Assembly: GCF_003086295.3 (NCBI RefSeq) | Contig: NC_092045.1 | Span: 89,108,693-89,172,692 of the forward strand | From: Arachis hypogaea | Lineage: Eukaryota > Streptophyta > Magnoliopsida > Fabales > Fabaceae | DNA: 64,000 bases | Reading direction: 5' to 3' | In this document: positions 22,581-34,204 of the stretch, piece by piece | How the letters are laid out: the number at the start of each line of letters is the position of its first letter | Position numbering within the stretch: position 1 is the first letter of the stretch | Notes under the pieces: generated by a model | The model's database searches: none | What the model was told of the DNA's origin: nothing | The model's input: only the letters and a program-made list of their open reading frames with translations | Translations under genes and position numbers: made by a program

Positions 22581-24423
22581 TGATGATTAGATTTTTGACG
22601 GTTTAGAATTTCACTAATGAAATCTCGTTGTAAAGTATAGTTTCTAAACCAAACAATAATCCTTTCATACAAAAAGTTGTTTGTCACTAAAACAAACCCC
22701 TAAATTTATAAACCGAAGTATTCAAACCTCGGGTCGTCCTCCCTAGGAATTACAATAAAGTGTCTTGTTATTGGTTATGAGTTATTTTGGGGTTTTGGAT
22801 AAGAAGCGTGAAAAGTAAATGGCAATGAAAATAAACTAACAACTATAAAAGGCTCTTGGCAAGGTATGAAAATTAGAAGTCCTATCCTAGTTATCCTTCT
22901 CAATTGTGATGAGAATTGTTCATTGCTACCACTTAGTTAATCCTTACTAGATAAAGGAAAGTCAAGTGGATGAATCAATTTAATTCCTCAAGTCCTAATC
23001 AACTCCTAAAGGAAAGACTAGCTTTAGAGGCATTCAAATTAATTAGCAACTTCTAATTATCAATCAACAAAGGAATTAGATAACTCAAGAGTCACTAATT
23101 ACTCTACCTAGGCCAAGAGGAACAAAACCTACACTAAAATCCAGCCAAGCATTTCATCAAACACTTGGAAGGCACAAAAGGAAAACATTTATCCTAATTA
23201 TTAACCACAATATGAGAATTGGCAAGGATTAATCTCATTAAATCATCCTCTACCTAGTAGTAAAGGAAAGTCAAATGAGCTATATCAATCCTAGTCCATA
23301 AGTCCTAACTATCCACTAATTCAATTAGTGAGAACTAGAGTCAATGGATCCCAATCATCAATTACTTGGACATTAGTAACTCAAGAGGTCCTAAGTTACC
23401 TTTCCAAGCCAAGAGTATAAAATTCTACTCTAAAATCCAACCAAGCATTTCATCAAACACTTGGAAGGCATAAAAGGAAAGCATAGTAAAATTGCAAGAA
23501 AAGTAAATCTACACTACTCAATTGCAAGGAATTAAACAACAACAAATCAAATGAACACAATTATTATGAATTACCTCTAATTGAATTGAAAGAGAATAGG
23601 AGGAACAAAAGTAGATCCACAACAAAGCATAAGAACAACATAAAGGAAATTACAACAAAAGAATAGAGGAAGATGAATGTAACAACAAAGAATTGAAAGG
23701 TAGAAGTAGAAGAAAGCAAAGATTAAAACCTAGATCTAAGAACTAATCCTAATCCTAATCCTAGAGAGAAGTGAGAGCTTCTCTCTCTAGAAATTAACTC
23801 TAACTACTAAAACTATGACTAATGGTAACTAACTTGTGTTTTCCTCTTCATTCCTTGGGTTAAATAGCATCAGAAATGAGTTGGATTGGGCCCACAAGGC
23901 TTTAGAATTCGCTGGCCACGTTTTGCTTTAAGTGAACCAGGTGGCAGCAACGGTGCGTGCGCGTACTATGCGCGTGCGCGCCACCATACGTGTAGCAACT
24001 ATGGCAAATCTTATATCGTTTCAAAGCCCCGGATGTTAGCTTTCTAACCCAACTGGAACCGCATCATTTGGACTTCTGTAGCTCAAGTTATGGTCATTTA
24101 AGTGCGAAGAGGTCGGCTTGACAGCTTTCCGGTTCTTTCATTTCTTCATGAGTTCTCCAACTTTTCATGCTTCTTTCTTCATTCCCTTGATCCAATCTTT
24201 GCCTCCTAAACCTTAAATCACTTAACAAACATATCAAGGCATCTAATGGAATCAAGGAGAATTAAATTTATTTATTTTAAGACCTAAAAAGCATGTTTTC
24301 ACTCTTAAGCACAATTAAGGGAGAAGTTATAAAACCATGCTATTTCATTGAATAAATGTGGGTAAAAGGTCATAAAATCCCTTAAATCAAGCACAAGATA
24401 AACCCTACAAATTGGGTTTATCA
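22581..24423 (-). repeat. 5' LTR of Athila-like element B (1843 bp)
   Basis: Bounded by TGATGATTAG and GGGTTTATCA. It is nearly identical to 7135-8977. At 24424 it joins element X LTR sequence at a point equivalent to 5497, so B was inserted into the 5' LTR of X. The GAACC next to it would be the target duplication, but its mate was lost. Confidence 0.85.
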
Positions 24424-24684
24424 GAACCTAGCAAGATCTTCAATTGAAAAACAACACACACACGTGGGTGGTAAACCACCACAAACCCCATAAAGCATTC
24501 TTATTTAAAAACATGTGGGCGATAAACCACCACAAACCCCACATATATCTCAATACTGGGCAGGTGGTAAACCACCATGATCTTTGCCAGGTCAAAACTC
24601 AAGAAAAGTCAATTTTATTTTCTAATTTCTTGGATTAATAATTAATTTATTGGCTAATTATTTACTAATTTTATGGGTTTTACA
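24424..24684 (-). repeat. Remnant of the 5' LTR of element X
   Basis: 261 bp matching 5497-5755, ending GGTTTTACA and followed by the GATTC duplication. It contains GTGGTAAACCACCAC palindromes. Confidence 0.8.
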
Positions 24685-25195
24685 GATTCTGAGTTAGGGT
24701 TGATTGTTGATTTGAGTGGTGGTTGTTAATTTTGTTTTCTGAGTTGGGGGTTGTTGGTGATGTGATTCTGAATTTAATTTGGATGATGAGTATGGACTCT
24801 TTGTTTAATTTTTCTATTTTTGGATTCTCTGGCTTTCGATGTTGAGTTTTCTGTTTTTGGATTTTGTGTTTTTATTGTTGAATACTTGATTAGAAGTCTT
24901 TGATAAAATGTTTTTGTGATTCTGAATTCTTTGTCGCTAGTGGTTTGAGTTTTTGTGTAAGTTTGTGATTCTGAATTCTTTTTTGTGATTCTTAAATATA
25001 ATCTTCTAGCAGGTTTTGGCTTTCAATAGCAAAAAGTACATGTTGCTACCAAGTTACATAATTGCATTCATTGAGAGATACCATGAAATATTGAACCAAG
25101 AATGTGATTAGAGGTGAATGAATTACTCTAAGTTGATGAACTTGCATAGAAGAATTATGCAGCAATAATTTATTATTGTTTAAGAAGTTATAGAG
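24685..25195 (+). mobile_element. Middle part of DNA element Eo
   Basis: Continues the element cut at 4416. T-rich with repeated GATTCTGAATT and TTGGATT phrases, similar in style to the minus strand of 25430-26040 in the second copy. No coding potential seen. Confidence 0.5.
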
Positions 25196-26757
25196 AGCAA
25201 GATTATGAGAATCGAACCGGTTAATAAACCGGTACAATGACTAGTTTAATGGTTCAGAGGTTCAATCGGAGTTCAACCGGTTTAATTAAATATATGATAA
25301 AATTATAAAAAATTTAATATATAATTTTAAATATTTAAATTAAAGATTTTTAAGGTGGTAAATTTTAAAATTTTACAATTTTTCATAATTTTTTATTAAA
25401 AATTCACAAATAATCAACAACAAAATATAAAAAAAAAAGTATAAATAAAAAATTTCAGCATAAGCAAAGCAGTCAGAATCAACCATAAACATCTCAAAAT
25501 TAGAAAAATTTCAGCCATCTAGCACAATGCAATGAAGCATGCACCATAACACCATCAACAATTCAGAATCAGAAAATCAGCAACTACAATCACCAATCCA
25601 AAATCAGAATAAATTAGCGTAAACAACACAAGATAAAATTGTGGCAATGTTTTTATTTTGAATAAATAACATCAAAACAATTCACCAAAATAGCAAGTAC
25701 AATAGATTGGATTGAAAATTAGCAACCAGAATCACCAATCCAAAATCAAAATAAATCAGCATAAACAATACAAGATAGAATTATGGTAATGTTTTTATTT
25801 TGAATCAATAACAGCAAAACAATTCACCAAAATAACAAGTATAATAGATTGGATTTAAAAATCAATCTCAGTAGAATTAATAAATTAAACAATTGAATTT
25901 ATAACTCATCAACACAGAAATCAAATAAATATTCAAAAATTAATATCTCAAAACTCAGAATCATCAATAATACATATGTATATTCAAAATAAATTTCAGA
26001 TTTCAGAGGAATAGAGTCAAAGAGAGTTAGTCTGAGACTTGAGACCTATGGGTTGAGAATTTGAAAATTTTGGCCAGAGATAAACTGCGACTGCGAGACA
26101 CCACACGGAGAAGAGAAGCAACGACGGCGAGACACGGTGTGGAGAAGAGACGCAAAAACGACGTCGGCGAGGAAGGGGGAAGCAGAAACGACAAGGACGG
26201 GAGAAGCAAAAACAACGCTGGGGAGAAATGGAGAAGTAACGACGACCCAAGACGAGGATAAGAGAAGCAGTGACGCCAACCCACGACGAGGAGAAGAGAA
26301 GCGACAGAGAGACAAAGAGGACGACAGAGAGAGAAGGGTTCGGCGATGACAACAATGCGGGGCTGTGGGGACTGCAGTGGCTACAAGTTGGGTAGCTGTG
26401 GGTGGCTGCGGTAGTTGTGGATGGCTAGGGTTTTTTTCTTCAATTTCAACTTCTTCAGTTTCAGAGAGGAGGGGACGAGGGAGAGGGAATGGGAGTGGGA
26501 GTAGGAGTGGGAGTGGGGTGGGCTGCGGGTCTTGGGTAGCCATTTAGGTTTTTTGTTTTTTTGGAGAATACAATGAACCGAAAAATCTTTAAAAAAATAA
26601 GCCGGTTCTGAGAGCTCATCAGTTAACTGCCAGTTTGACCGGTTTTTTGACCAATTTTTTACTGAGCGATTTATGAGCCTAACCGAACTGGCCTGATGAC
26701 TGATTTTTTGTTAACTCAGTTGAACCGATCGGTCCAGTTTAATTTTCAGAACTGTGA
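25196..26757 (-). mobile_element. Second copy of the TIR element (Ei), inverted and nested in Eo
   Basis: The right end (26757, minus strand) begins CAGTTCTGAAAATTAAACTGG and carries the same ACCGG-rich subterminal motifs as 3550. The left end (about 25203) begins GAGAATCGAACCGGTTAATA. 26040-26560 is G/A-rich on the plus strand (coding-like on the minus strand, opening MATQDPQPTP). 25300-26000 is AT-rich. The ORFs on both strands at 26017-26547 overlap and are compositionally biased. They may derive from captured host sequence but show no recognisable domain. Confidence 0.5.
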
Positions 26758-27013
26758 TAGAAAGTGAAAAATAATTTGAGAATGAAAAAGAAAATTGATT
26801 CAATTATGATCTGCATGTCTCTTTTACACTGAAATGCATAAATATTTATACTAAGTTACTACCTTAACTTCTATAATCTCTACATGTATATTGAATTTTT
26901 AATGATTTTATTGTATATTTAATTAAATCAGCTCAATTACGATTCAATTCCAGTTGAACCATTGAACCCATCATTTGACAGGTTCAATTACTGGTTCGAT
27001 TCTTGCAACCTTA
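26758..27013 (+). mobile_element. Right end of DNA element Eo
   Basis: Ends GGTTCGATTCTTGCAACCTT. Its reverse complement pairs with the 3550 end in the pattern AAGGTT-n-A-n-ATC-n-ACC. Confidence 0.45.
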
Positions 27014-27029
27014 AATGATACCATTTGTA

Positions 27030-27470
27030 GGGGTATGGATTACCAGGTGTGTGAATATGAGCCAACCACATTTTATGCTATGTGTGTACAATATAGAACA
27101 AGTTGTGATTGGCTTATCAAGGCTAGTCTTACTAAGAGAAAGTTTTGTGGGTTATAAGGCGGTACAATGGTAGTCACACATGCACCAAAACTAAAACTTC
27201 TAAAGATCATTCCAACCTAAACTCAAACATGACTGCAGACGTGATAAAGCCGTTGGTTGAATCTAATCTATCTTTAAAGGTGAAATCTGTGGTTGTTGAA
27301 GTACATTCGAAATTCAATTATACAATAAATTACCATAAAACATGGTTTGCTAAACAAAAGACAATTGCGAAAGTTTTGGGTGGTTAAAAAGCTTTTTATA
27401 AAGCTTTACTGTCGTGGTTTGAAGCAATGGTATAAAAAGATCCATTAGCAGCATAATGCTCGACATAATG
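27030..27470 (+). pseudogene. Mutator-like (MULE) transposase fragment
   Basis: 27030-27156 encodes CDWLIKASLTKRKF. After a frameshift near 27150, 27145-27387 encodes WVIRRYNGSHTC followed by DHSNLNSNMTADVIKPLVE and a KVKSVVVEVHSKFNYTI block ending AKQKTIAKVLGG. This order matches the N-terminal zinc-binding and helical region of plant MuDR-type transposases. Stops at 27156 and 27385 and the lack of a catalytic domain show it is dead. Confidence 0.8.
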
Positions 27471-27639
27471 CTCTATAAAAATGTGCCAGGCAAGTGGATC
27501 CCAACTAAAGTCCCTAATAAAAAAATTCAGAGCAGAGGCAAGAACTTTCAGTAGATTGACAATCATGATTTCTTAGAAAATAAATCCGTCCTAAACAACA
27601 ACAATATATGGATCTTCACGTACATCTGTTTACCAAGTG

Positions 27640-27972
27640 CGGTATCCAATTGCATTATGGTGTGGACCCATGAAGTTTGACATGGCTTCATTTATGATCA
27701 GCTGTAGTAGGTACAATGCTAAATTGCATCATAAATTTATTTTTGAGGCCAGTATTGCTGCCATCTCTAAATCCTGATACTGACAGACCATCTATTAGGA
27801 GTCCAAATATCATTGTAACATCCTCCAAAGTAATTGTGCATTCACCGTGTGAAAAATAAAATATATGAATTTTTGGATGCCACCATTCAATTAAGACATT
27901 TATAAGAGCATTGTGTAGAGTAAATTTTTCAATTTGAGATATGTGATAGAATCCACTATTCCGTAATTCGAT
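27640..27972 (-). pseudogene. Plant mobile domain fragment
   Basis: In one minus-strand frame, 27770-27960 reads GFYHISQIEKFTLHNALINV, WWHPKIHIFYFSHGECTITL and FGLLIDGLSVSG, a textbook PMD N-terminal block. It lies next to, and opposite in strand to, the MULE transposase fragment. MULE and PMD genes are known to travel together. It is broken on both sides. Confidence 0.75.
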
Positions 27973-28040
27973 TTCAACTCAGAGATCATACACATCTTGG
28001 TAGAAATGTCTTGATTTCAAATTTTTTAAACTCTGAAACA

Positions 28041-28105
<65 letters not shown>
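28041..28105. repeat. (AAT)n microsatellite
   Basis: About 21 uninterrupted AAT triplets. Confidence 0.95.
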
Positions 28106-28107
<2 letters not shown>

Positions 28108-28155
28108 TAAACAAACATAAATAAAAATAATAAATAAACAAACATAAAAATAATT

Positions 28156-28777
28156 CACTACAACAATATAGATTTTTTTTAGGATTATAATGTGTAAAAG
28201 AAAATTAAAATTTGTCAAAAAAATAAATTTTGACACTATTTTAACTATGAAAATATGTTAATAAAAGTTTTGTCAAAAATAATATTTTTAACATATAAGC
28301 GATTGTGAAAAAAATTTAAATCTTATTTTGATAAATATTGGCTGTCAAAAATAATTTGTTAAAAAATTTTGAGAATATATTTTCTGTGATACTTATTAAT
28401 TGTCAAAAATGCTATTTATTTTGACACTTATTGACTATAAAATATTCTCAACAAAAAATTTTAATAAAGAATGAGATGTGATCTTGAAACTAAAGAATAA
28501 ATTGAGATTTTGAAGATAAAGAATGAGTAGTATAATCCTAAACTAAGAGCAGTGTGATGTCAAAATTAACAGAACCCAAAGAAGAAAAAAATAGTAGAGT
28601 AAATTGAAAACAAATGAGTGTCAAAATTGAGGAGTAATTTTCTACTATCAAATTTTTCGTCAAAAAAATATAGAAAATTTGACATTTGTGATATTTGTCA
28701 AAAATATATATTAATTTTGACATTTAATTATGGTGTTAAAAAATAAAGTGTCAAAATAACTCTATTTTCTTGTAGTG
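28156..28777. mobile_element. Small non-autonomous CACTA element (622 bp)
   Basis: Ends CACTACAACAATATAG and CTATTTTCTTGTAGTG are inverted repeats of the CACTA type. They are flanked by the 3-bp duplication ATT (28153-28155 and 28778-28780). The interior is packed with TGTCAAAA/TTTTGACA subterminal motifs in both orientations. No coding capacity. Confidence 0.85.
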
Positions 28778-28917
28778 ATTATATATGATGGACACTCAAA
28801 ATATTTAACAATGTAATCTTCAGAATGCGTAATGTCATCAACTATCTTCTAGAATTATTCTTTTTAAAACGAAATATCTATTATATATAAACTATATTTA
28901 ATATATATTTAACAACA

Positions 28918-28920
<3 letters not shown>

Positions 28921-28968
<48 letters not shown>
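28921..28968. repeat. (TAA)n microsatellite
   Basis: About 16 TAA triplets. Confidence 0.95.
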
Positions 28969-29890
28969 TGCTATCACAGTATGTAGTAAGAAATAATAAA
29001 CTGATGTTACTACTAACAAATAAATAAGTTTAATAATTAAAATGACATTAAAAATAGCTATATCAATACGGTACTAATAGTATTATTAAAATATAATATT
29101 ATTTAAATATTATAAATAATATTACAGAGTATTATTAAATAGTAATAATATATTAAATAACATTAACATAATATTTAAATAAAATATATGTAAACAAAAT
29201 AATATATATAAACATATATTTAAATATATTTAAATATATCTTAAATTAAAATACATTAAATTAAATATATTCAACAAATTAACAATAAGATATTTTAACA
29301 ATATATATTAACATATTATATTAAGTATGTTTAACATGATTTTAAATATATAAAATATATAATTAAATATTATATTTAAATAATATATAATAAAGTGTTA
29401 AATAATATATGTAAACAAAATATTATATATAAAACATATATTTAAATATTACATAAAAATAATTACATATTTTAATTTTAAAAAAATCTATAGGTATATT
29501 AAAATTTTAAATATTTTTATGCATATTTAAAATTTTAATTATATATTTATACATATTTAAATATGTTTATATTTTTATATATATTTACATTAATATATTA
29601 TATAAAATATATTTAACCTATTTAAACGATATTTAACTGGTACTTTTTTTTATAACCTTAAAATATATCTAACTAATATCCTAATTTAACTAATATTGTG
29701 TAACTAACTAACTAAATTTAATACTTTTATCATTGTCAATCAATTAATTAATAGAAATTAATTGTAAAAAATATCCTAAATTATTTTTTAATAATAAGTT
29801 TAATTATTTAAAAATATATTTATTTGTTTAATGAAGGTATTGATGTTGGTAGCTAGAGATGAAAATAGTGATATCTAGTGATAATAATGG
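28969..29890. other. Extremely AT-rich spacer
   Basis: Repeated ATATTTAAATAT-like words and no ORF, RNA gene or transposon end recognised. Confidence 0.6.
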
Positions 29891-30649
29891 CACTATAAGA
29901 AAATGGAACATTTGTAACAAAAATTTTGTATCAAATTTAAAATTGTTACAAAAAACTATTTTTTTGTAATAATGGTTGTTGAATGTTACAAAAAAACTAT
30001 GTTTTGTTACAAGACATCCAGATATTTTGTAACAATCTATTTTATTATGTTACAAATTATGGTAGTTTTTGTAACGTGCTGGTGTGTTGTTACAAAATAT
30101 TAAAAGTAAAGTAGTTGTAAAAATTCGTAGTATTTTGTAACAAAATAGTTTTTTGTTTCAAAAATTCCAAATGTTTTGTAACAAAATATCTTTTTGTCTG
30201 AAAAACATAAATTATTTTGTAACAAAAAATTAATTTGTCACAAAATTTAACATTGTTTGTAACAAGTTTTCTTTTTGTGTCACAAAATATATGTATAATT
30301 TATAATTTTTTTTTCAAAATGTTAAAAACTTTAAGAATTAAAAAAATTGTCTATATAATTTTTTAAAATAATTTTATTGTTTCAGAAATTAAAAAAATTG
30401 TTTATATAATTCTTTTAAAATATATTTTATATATTATTTTTTACATATTCATTAATTTTTAAATGATGTAAATATTAATTTATATGTCTTTAGAAAATTA
30501 GTATATAATTTTTAATAATTAAAATTTTAAGATAACTTAAAACTAATTTGTGAAATTTAAAATTTTTTTATTAATTTATAAATATAAATAACAATAACTA
30601 AAAATATTTCAAAAAAAATTTAAAAAACTAAATGCACTGTAAAAACCCA

Positions 30650-31647
30650 AGGGCTAATAGCTAGTGAATGTAAAACGGTAAAAAAAAACCTAAGGTTCCT
30701 CCATTCCCCCACTTCACTCGAAGCCTCACACTCAGTCACTCTCAACCCTCATCGTACCGTCTACAAACCCTATCTGCAATAGAAAATGGAACTGCTGTCG
30801 GAGGAAGAGTCACCGGCGTAGCCCCTTGGAAAACGTCTCTGGCAGCGTCGTGGTCCTCCTTAGTATCTGTTCCGTCGCAAGCGCCTCGAATCTGCTTCGT
30901 CTGCGTCACTGCTCACCTCCGTTTGTGTCGTCCTGGCCGTCTTGGCTCCGCTGCGTTCCGCCTTCTTTGCCTCCGCGTCATGCCTCTTCTGTATCTGCTA
31001 CCTCCGTTTCTATGGTCGTCTTGTTGGGTGACTCCTTTGCTGGCTGTGCTCTGTTCGTGCCAAAGCTCTGCTCGTGCCGAAGCTCTGATTGTCCGGTCAC
31101 CTCTCCTCGCCGGTGGCCTGCGTCTTCGATGGTGGAACGGCCCCAACCCGTCGCTGAGTGCTGAGTTTGGTTCTACTTCTGACATTCTTCAGTGTAGAGG
31201 TATTTTTTTCTAATATGTAGTTATTCTATATTAATTTTTTGGACTTCATTCTTGCTGTTTTATTGTAGGTTTAGAAGAGAAAAATTGATGCTAATTCCTA
31301 ACTGTATCTGTATGTAAAACTAAATGATTTAATATGTTGTTCTGTTTGTTCTTTTTCCTTTCTTGAGGCTTGTATACTAAAGTTGGAAAAACTGAGTTAC
31401 ATAATAAAGCAGAAGAAATTTTTATTAGCACTAAAAAGTTTGTCTCCTAGCTTGATAGTGAAATGATAAAGTGGGTATTATTACAAGACAAAATGCTCCT
31501 TTGGATATAGAGAAATAGAGCCAAGTTGGAGATAATGTCAAGCAAAAAATATGCGACATTGTTTTGGTAATACATATTTATATTTTTTGTTATTATGTAT
31601 ATTATAGGGTTTATTTCTGCTAACTAACTTTGACAAATCATATGTAG
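30650..31647 (+). other. GC-rich leader region of the CACTA gene
   Basis: 30690-31200 is C/T- and CG-rich compared with the very AT-rich surroundings, and ends TGTAGAG|GTATTT, a plausible splice donor. Reading frames here (e.g. 30826-31164) have no ATG-initiated recognisable protein. It may be an untranslated exon or captured host sequence. Confidence 0.4.
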
Positions 31648-32681
31648 GAAAAGTTTGATATAGCAGATACGCAAGTAATGCGCAAAATGATTTTAGCTAA
31701 GGCTAACATATGTTATCGAAGTTGGCACTCAAGATTGCGTGAGCACTATGAGTTGTACTAAACTGATGAGGAGCGCCTTCAAAATTCACCAAACAATGTT
31801 CTACCGGAGACATGGGAGAATTTGGTGTCCTACTTTGGAAGTCCTTCTTTTCAGGTTTGAATTTTTCATTGTGACAACCATTGAGGTGTTCTTATGTTGT
31901 TTTGCTATTTTAGGTCAATGCAAATAATTATACCTTACCTCCTTTTGTCTTTTGTGAGTTTGGTCTTCTATAGAAAAAAAGTTTAAGAAACAAAGATAAT
32001 AGAAAGCATCATGTTGTACCACATATTTTTGGTCGAAGGAAATTTCAAGTTGTTAGACGTGATCGGATAAATAGTCTTAAAGTTTTAATTTGGTCTTATA
32101 TTTTTTGCTATGTCACGTTTGCACTTAATTACATGCTATATTTTAAACTTCCAAAAAATTTGCAGTGCCATCCTAGAACCGGTGTCGAGCCTGACATTCA
32201 AGAATTGTGGCAAATTACTCATCAGAAGAATAATGGAGAATGGGTCAATGGAAAAGCTAAACAAATTGATGTAACATTACTAACCTTTTCCTCTTTCTGT
32301 TGCATGAAAGTTAAATTTTATCTCCATTTTTAAATTACAAATTGGATTGTGTAGGATGATATTAGCTGTATGCTCGATGAATCCTATGATTTGGAAAATC
32401 CTCTCACTCCAAATGAAGCTTTTCTACTTGTGAGAGGTGAGAAAAGTGGTGCAAGTTATGGCATAAAGGCTCCAAAGTCTAAGTTAAGGATTCAAGCACA
32501 ACTTCAAGAGGCAATGCAAGACCGTGAGGAGCTAACAAAGGAAATAGATGTGCTCAAAGAAAAATTTGAAGAGCAACAAATACGGCAAGAGGAAGAATTA
32601 GCTCAAATGAAAGCTCAATTGGAAGCTCAACAAGCTGTTGTGAACTCTCTCATAGCGCGCTTTAACAATGAAACAAACTAG
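31648..32681 (+). pseudogene. CACTA-borne Transposase_24 (Ptta/En/Spm) family gene, disrupted
   Basis: Four exon-like blocks with GT-AG borders. 31648-31854 encodes FDIADTQVMRKM, RSWHSRLREHYELY, then an in-frame TAA at 31759-31761, then TDEERLQNSPNN and LPETWENLVSYF. About 31972-32065 is a Lys/Arg-rich block (HHVVPHIFGRRKF). 32166-32270 encodes CHPRTGVEPDIQELW. 32355-32681 encodes DDISCMLDES, NEAFLLVRGEKSGASYG and a C-terminal coiled coil rich in Glu/Gln. This domain order is that of plant Spm-type accessory transposition proteins. The nonsense codon suggests it is inactive unless translated from downstream. Confidence 0.8.
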
Positions 32682-33706
32682 ACCCTAAAGGTACTCCTAA
32701 AGTTGCTTATGGTTTTAATACATTTTCGTAGATGATTCCCATTTTATATTAGTATACTTTAATTTTTATATGGATCTATTTATCACATTTTACTTGTGTC
32801 ATGGTTGAAAAATGATAAATGTCCTATTATTTGGTTTTATAAATTTGGTTGGGTATGGCCGAGATATAAGTTGTGAATTGGTTGTGTTTGTTGAAACCGT
32901 GGACGGTGGAAATATCCAAGTTTTAGGGGAGGTTCTGTCAAAATTTTTCTAAACATTTTGGATAAAACTTAGTGAAAAATTTATAATCAGTGTTATATCT
33001 TGTTTCTAACATTTTTGTTTCGGTTTTTCTTATTTACAGGAGTACTGAAATGGTGACCATATGCTACCTTGAGGGCTCAAGAATGTTTTGATGCATAGAG
33101 ACACTAATCAACGTACTCACTAGCTAATGTTATTTTGTTTCAAGACAATTTTAGCTAAAAGGATCTTGTTTGACTTATGTATGTTTTTGCATATTATATA
33201 CATGTAAACTTGCTTATTAAAATTGTTAATATATTAGTTAATTTAAAAAATAATTTAGTAAATTATGCATGTAATTTGTAATAAAAAAAAGTTGTTACAA
33301 AATAATTAATTTACTTTCGTAACTAAAGAAAAAAATGTTACAAAATCATGTTACATTTTGTAACAAAATTTTTTGATAGAAAAAAATTGACTGTCACGAA
33401 AAATACCTTCAAGTCCAAAATTTGTTACCATTTTTGTAACGGCTTCTAGTTTTTTGTATCAGAAAAAATTGTTACAAAATATGGTATTGAATTATATCAG
33501 TTCCATTTTTCGTTACAAAAACTTTTTGTAACAGGACTTACTGCAATGGACTCCTTTTTTTGTTACAAAAAACTTTTGTTTCAAAATTTCGATGTTTTGT
33601 AACAATATTTTTTGTTACAAATGCGCCTTTTTCTTGTAGTGTGGGTGTTGGAGTTGTTTCAAAAGAGAGAAAGAAGGAGAGGTGAGGGAGATGAGGGAAA
33701 TGGATC

Positions 33707-33855
33707 CTCTCAGTTTTTTGTCCTTAATTGTTTTATAAAGTACGATCTCTCACCTTAGACTCTTTAAGTGGGATTAAGAGAAAATAAGTGAGTAAAGATA
33801 TTAAATGGTGAGATCACACTTTACTAAACAATTGAGGACAAAAAAAATTGAGAAG
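33707..33855. mobile_element. MITE of about 150 bp
   Basis: Left CTCAGTTTTTTGTCCTTAAT and right-end reverse complement CTCAATTTTTTTTGTCCTCA start an imperfect inverted repeat of about 45 bp that continues through AATTGTTT and GTGATCTCACC-like words. The two arms nearly meet in the middle. The target duplication was not resolved. Confidence 0.65.
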
Positions 33856-34204
33856 CTCCACTCTCGCAGGGTCACGGGTCCACTGGCATGGGACGCGTGT
33901 CATGCATGCTTGCAATACGCACGGAATGCAATATACCAAGGGCGGATTGTTGCTCCGTCAAAACAGCGTTCTCAGCCTTCTATTAAGCACCGTTTTTGTC
34001 ATTTTTAGTGCAATATTCACTCTTCTCTACAATTATAAAACAAAAATTAAAAAAAATACTATTTATGCTTCTCATATCAAATACTATTTACAAATTTTGT
34101 TAAAGATATAATAATTAATGTTGTCTTTTTTATCGGCTTAAATTTTTAGGATTAGTGATTTTATGACATGGTATTAGAGTTCTATGTCTGAAAGGTCTTG
34201 AGTT
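33856..34204. other. Spacer with a tRNA-Met-type primer site remnant
   Basis: Mostly unassigned. At 34169-34179 TGGTATTAGAG follows TTTTATGACA. This is one base from the TGGTATCAGAG primer site of copia and TRIM elements, so the preceding bases may be the end of an old LTR. Confidence 0.45.

Larger units (their letters stand above)
4417..24684 (-). mobile_element. LTR retrotransposon X (hollowed out, hosts nested elements)
   Basis: The ends are TGTAACACC (4417) and GGGTTTTACA (24684), flanked by the 5-bp direct duplication GATTC at 4412-4416 and 24685-24689. Joining the flanks restores a continuous host element. The left LTR is complete (4417-5755). Only the outermost 261 bp of the right LTR survive (24424-24684). 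The polypurine tract lies right of the left LTR on the minus strand, so X reads right to left. Only about 45 bp of X internal sequence remain. The rest of the interval is Athila-like elements B and C. Confidence 0.8.
29891..33641 (+). mobile_element. CACTA (En/Spm-type) element, 3.75 kb
   Basis: Ends CACTATAAGAAAATGG and CCTTTTTCTTGTAGTG, flanked by the 3-bp duplication TGG (29888-29890 and 33642-33644). Both subterminal regions (29910-30300 and 33280-33625) are crowded with TTTGTAACAAA/TTTGTTACAAA motifs, the likely binding sites of its transposition protein. It carries one broken gene of the TNP/Transposase_24 type. The large catalytic transposase (Transposase_21) is absent, so the element is non-autonomous. 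Confidence 0.88.

Noticed and set aside
26017..26547. Three overlapping minus-strand ORFs and several plus-strand ORFs
   Set aside because: Low-complexity Ser/Pro/Leu or Arg/Glu frames inside a degenerate DNA element, with no recognisable domain.
30826..31164. Separate protein-coding gene in the CACTA element
   Set aside because: No ATG start, compositionally biased, and overlapped by an antisense frame. More likely leader or captured sequence.
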